Source: Dipteris shenzhenensis (Eukaryota; Polypodiophyta; Polypodiopsida; Gleicheniales). Taken from it: a stretch of 64,000 nucleotides of DNA. Positions 63,541 through 64,000 of this stretch are shown piece after piece. The stretch is from the NCBI GenBank assembly GCA_047967505.1, contig CM106538.1; one strand, given 5' to 3'. How positions within the stretch are numbered: position 1 is the first letter of the stretch; each line of letters starts with the position of its first letter. Under the pieces are notes generated by a model. That model was not told the origin of the DNA, did no database searches, and worked only from the letters and a program-made list of their open reading frames with translations. The translations under genes were made by a program, and so were the position numbers.

Positions 63541-64000
63541 TCTTCCCATGGGAGACCCATAGTTCCCTCCCCTACGGGCCTAGCCACTCCTCTATCATAC
63601 TGAACATTTGCTGCCCCATCATCATATCAAATAGCGTGGAGGTCCACTACTCCTCCCCACTAGCTAAGAAATGAAACCCATAGAAGGGACGAGTGCGAGA
63701 GCTATAGACTCCTATGGAACCCCCATTTTGGGGTTGTAAAATTAGGACTGACACCTCCAGAGCAAGCAGGTATCTGTTCAGAATCTCTAGGTAGTTCCAC
63801 GGTCCTAGCCTCCAAAACTCTCTGGGAAGAGGATGACCAGAGCAGGGCTTAGGGTGTGGAAGCTAAGAAAAGGGCCCTGATGACCCTGACTATGAGGAGG
63901 CAGAGCCGGGGCTAGGTCATGTCGAAGAGTTCTCAGGCACCCCCTTGCCCATAGGCCGAGATGAGGAAGGGCGGGCAGGCAGGGTGGGAGGCGGGCGAGG
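63541..64000. other. Unassigned GC-rich end of window
   Basis: Composition changes abruptly from the copia gag to C/G-rich DNA. No frame or motif recognised. Confidence 0.4.

Noticed and set aside
1-64000. tRNA, rRNA or organelle-derived inserts
   Set aside because: I saw no cloverleaf with A and B boxes, no rRNA core sequence and no organelle gene block by eye; a covariance or BLAST search would be needed to exclude short ones.

Overview
This window is intergenic and intronic DNA of a large, repeat-rich plant nuclear genome. Three things point to a land plant: a three-exon SINAT-type E3 ubiquitin ligase gene with plant-style domains, Ty1/copia and Ty3/gypsy elements primed by initiator methionine tRNA, and a hAT transposase with a DUF659 domain. 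The 18 kb intron, very low gene density and a Helentron-class element would suit a fern, lycophyte or gymnosperm better than a compact angiosperm. That last step is inference; I cannot name the species.

The only host gene I can read as intact is SINAT, on the minus strand. Exon 1 is at 34202-34408, exon 2 at 15560-15946 and exon 3 at 14998-15318. Together they give 304 codons: RING, SIAH-type zinc fingers and the TRAF-like substrate-binding domain. Intron 1 (18,255 bp) falls inside the RING finger. It holds a nest of mobile DNA: pieces of a ~1.1-1.4 kb LTR family (called family F here), a gag-only copia element inserted in one F LTR, a broken hAT transposase gene with a tandem duplication, and a complete copia element (24573-30834) inserted in that hAT gene.

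Layout. 1-3.5 kb: no gene, with a long G/A-rich tract. 3.5-12.4 kb: fragments of old copia elements and a minisatellite. 12.4-15 kb: nothing recognised. 15-34.4 kb: SINAT and its loaded intron. 35.6-42.4 kb: two degraded gypsy elements on the minus strand plus two F LTRs, one of them a solo LTR with a clear target-site duplication (TSD). 43.8-51.5 kb: a decayed Helentron-like rolling-circle transposon on the minus strand. It encodes, in order, three tandem OTU modules, a DUF6570-like region, an HUH Rep domain, a PIF1 helicase and a C-terminal endonuclease. 51.5-56.4 kb: AT-rich DNA with diverged internal repeats. 56.4-58.3 kb: an ankyrin-repeat pseudogene. 58.6-59.2 kb: two tandem duplications. 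60.0-60.8 kb: a coiled-coil remnant resembling LINE ORF1. 61.3-63.5 kb: LTR, leader and broken gag of a third copia element related to the intact one.

The likeliest active or recently active part is the 24573-30834 copia element, with LTRs that look identical and one uninterrupted polyprotein. The most unusual architecture is the Helentron with three OTU modules. The most consequential question is whether SINAT is still expressed across its loaded intron.
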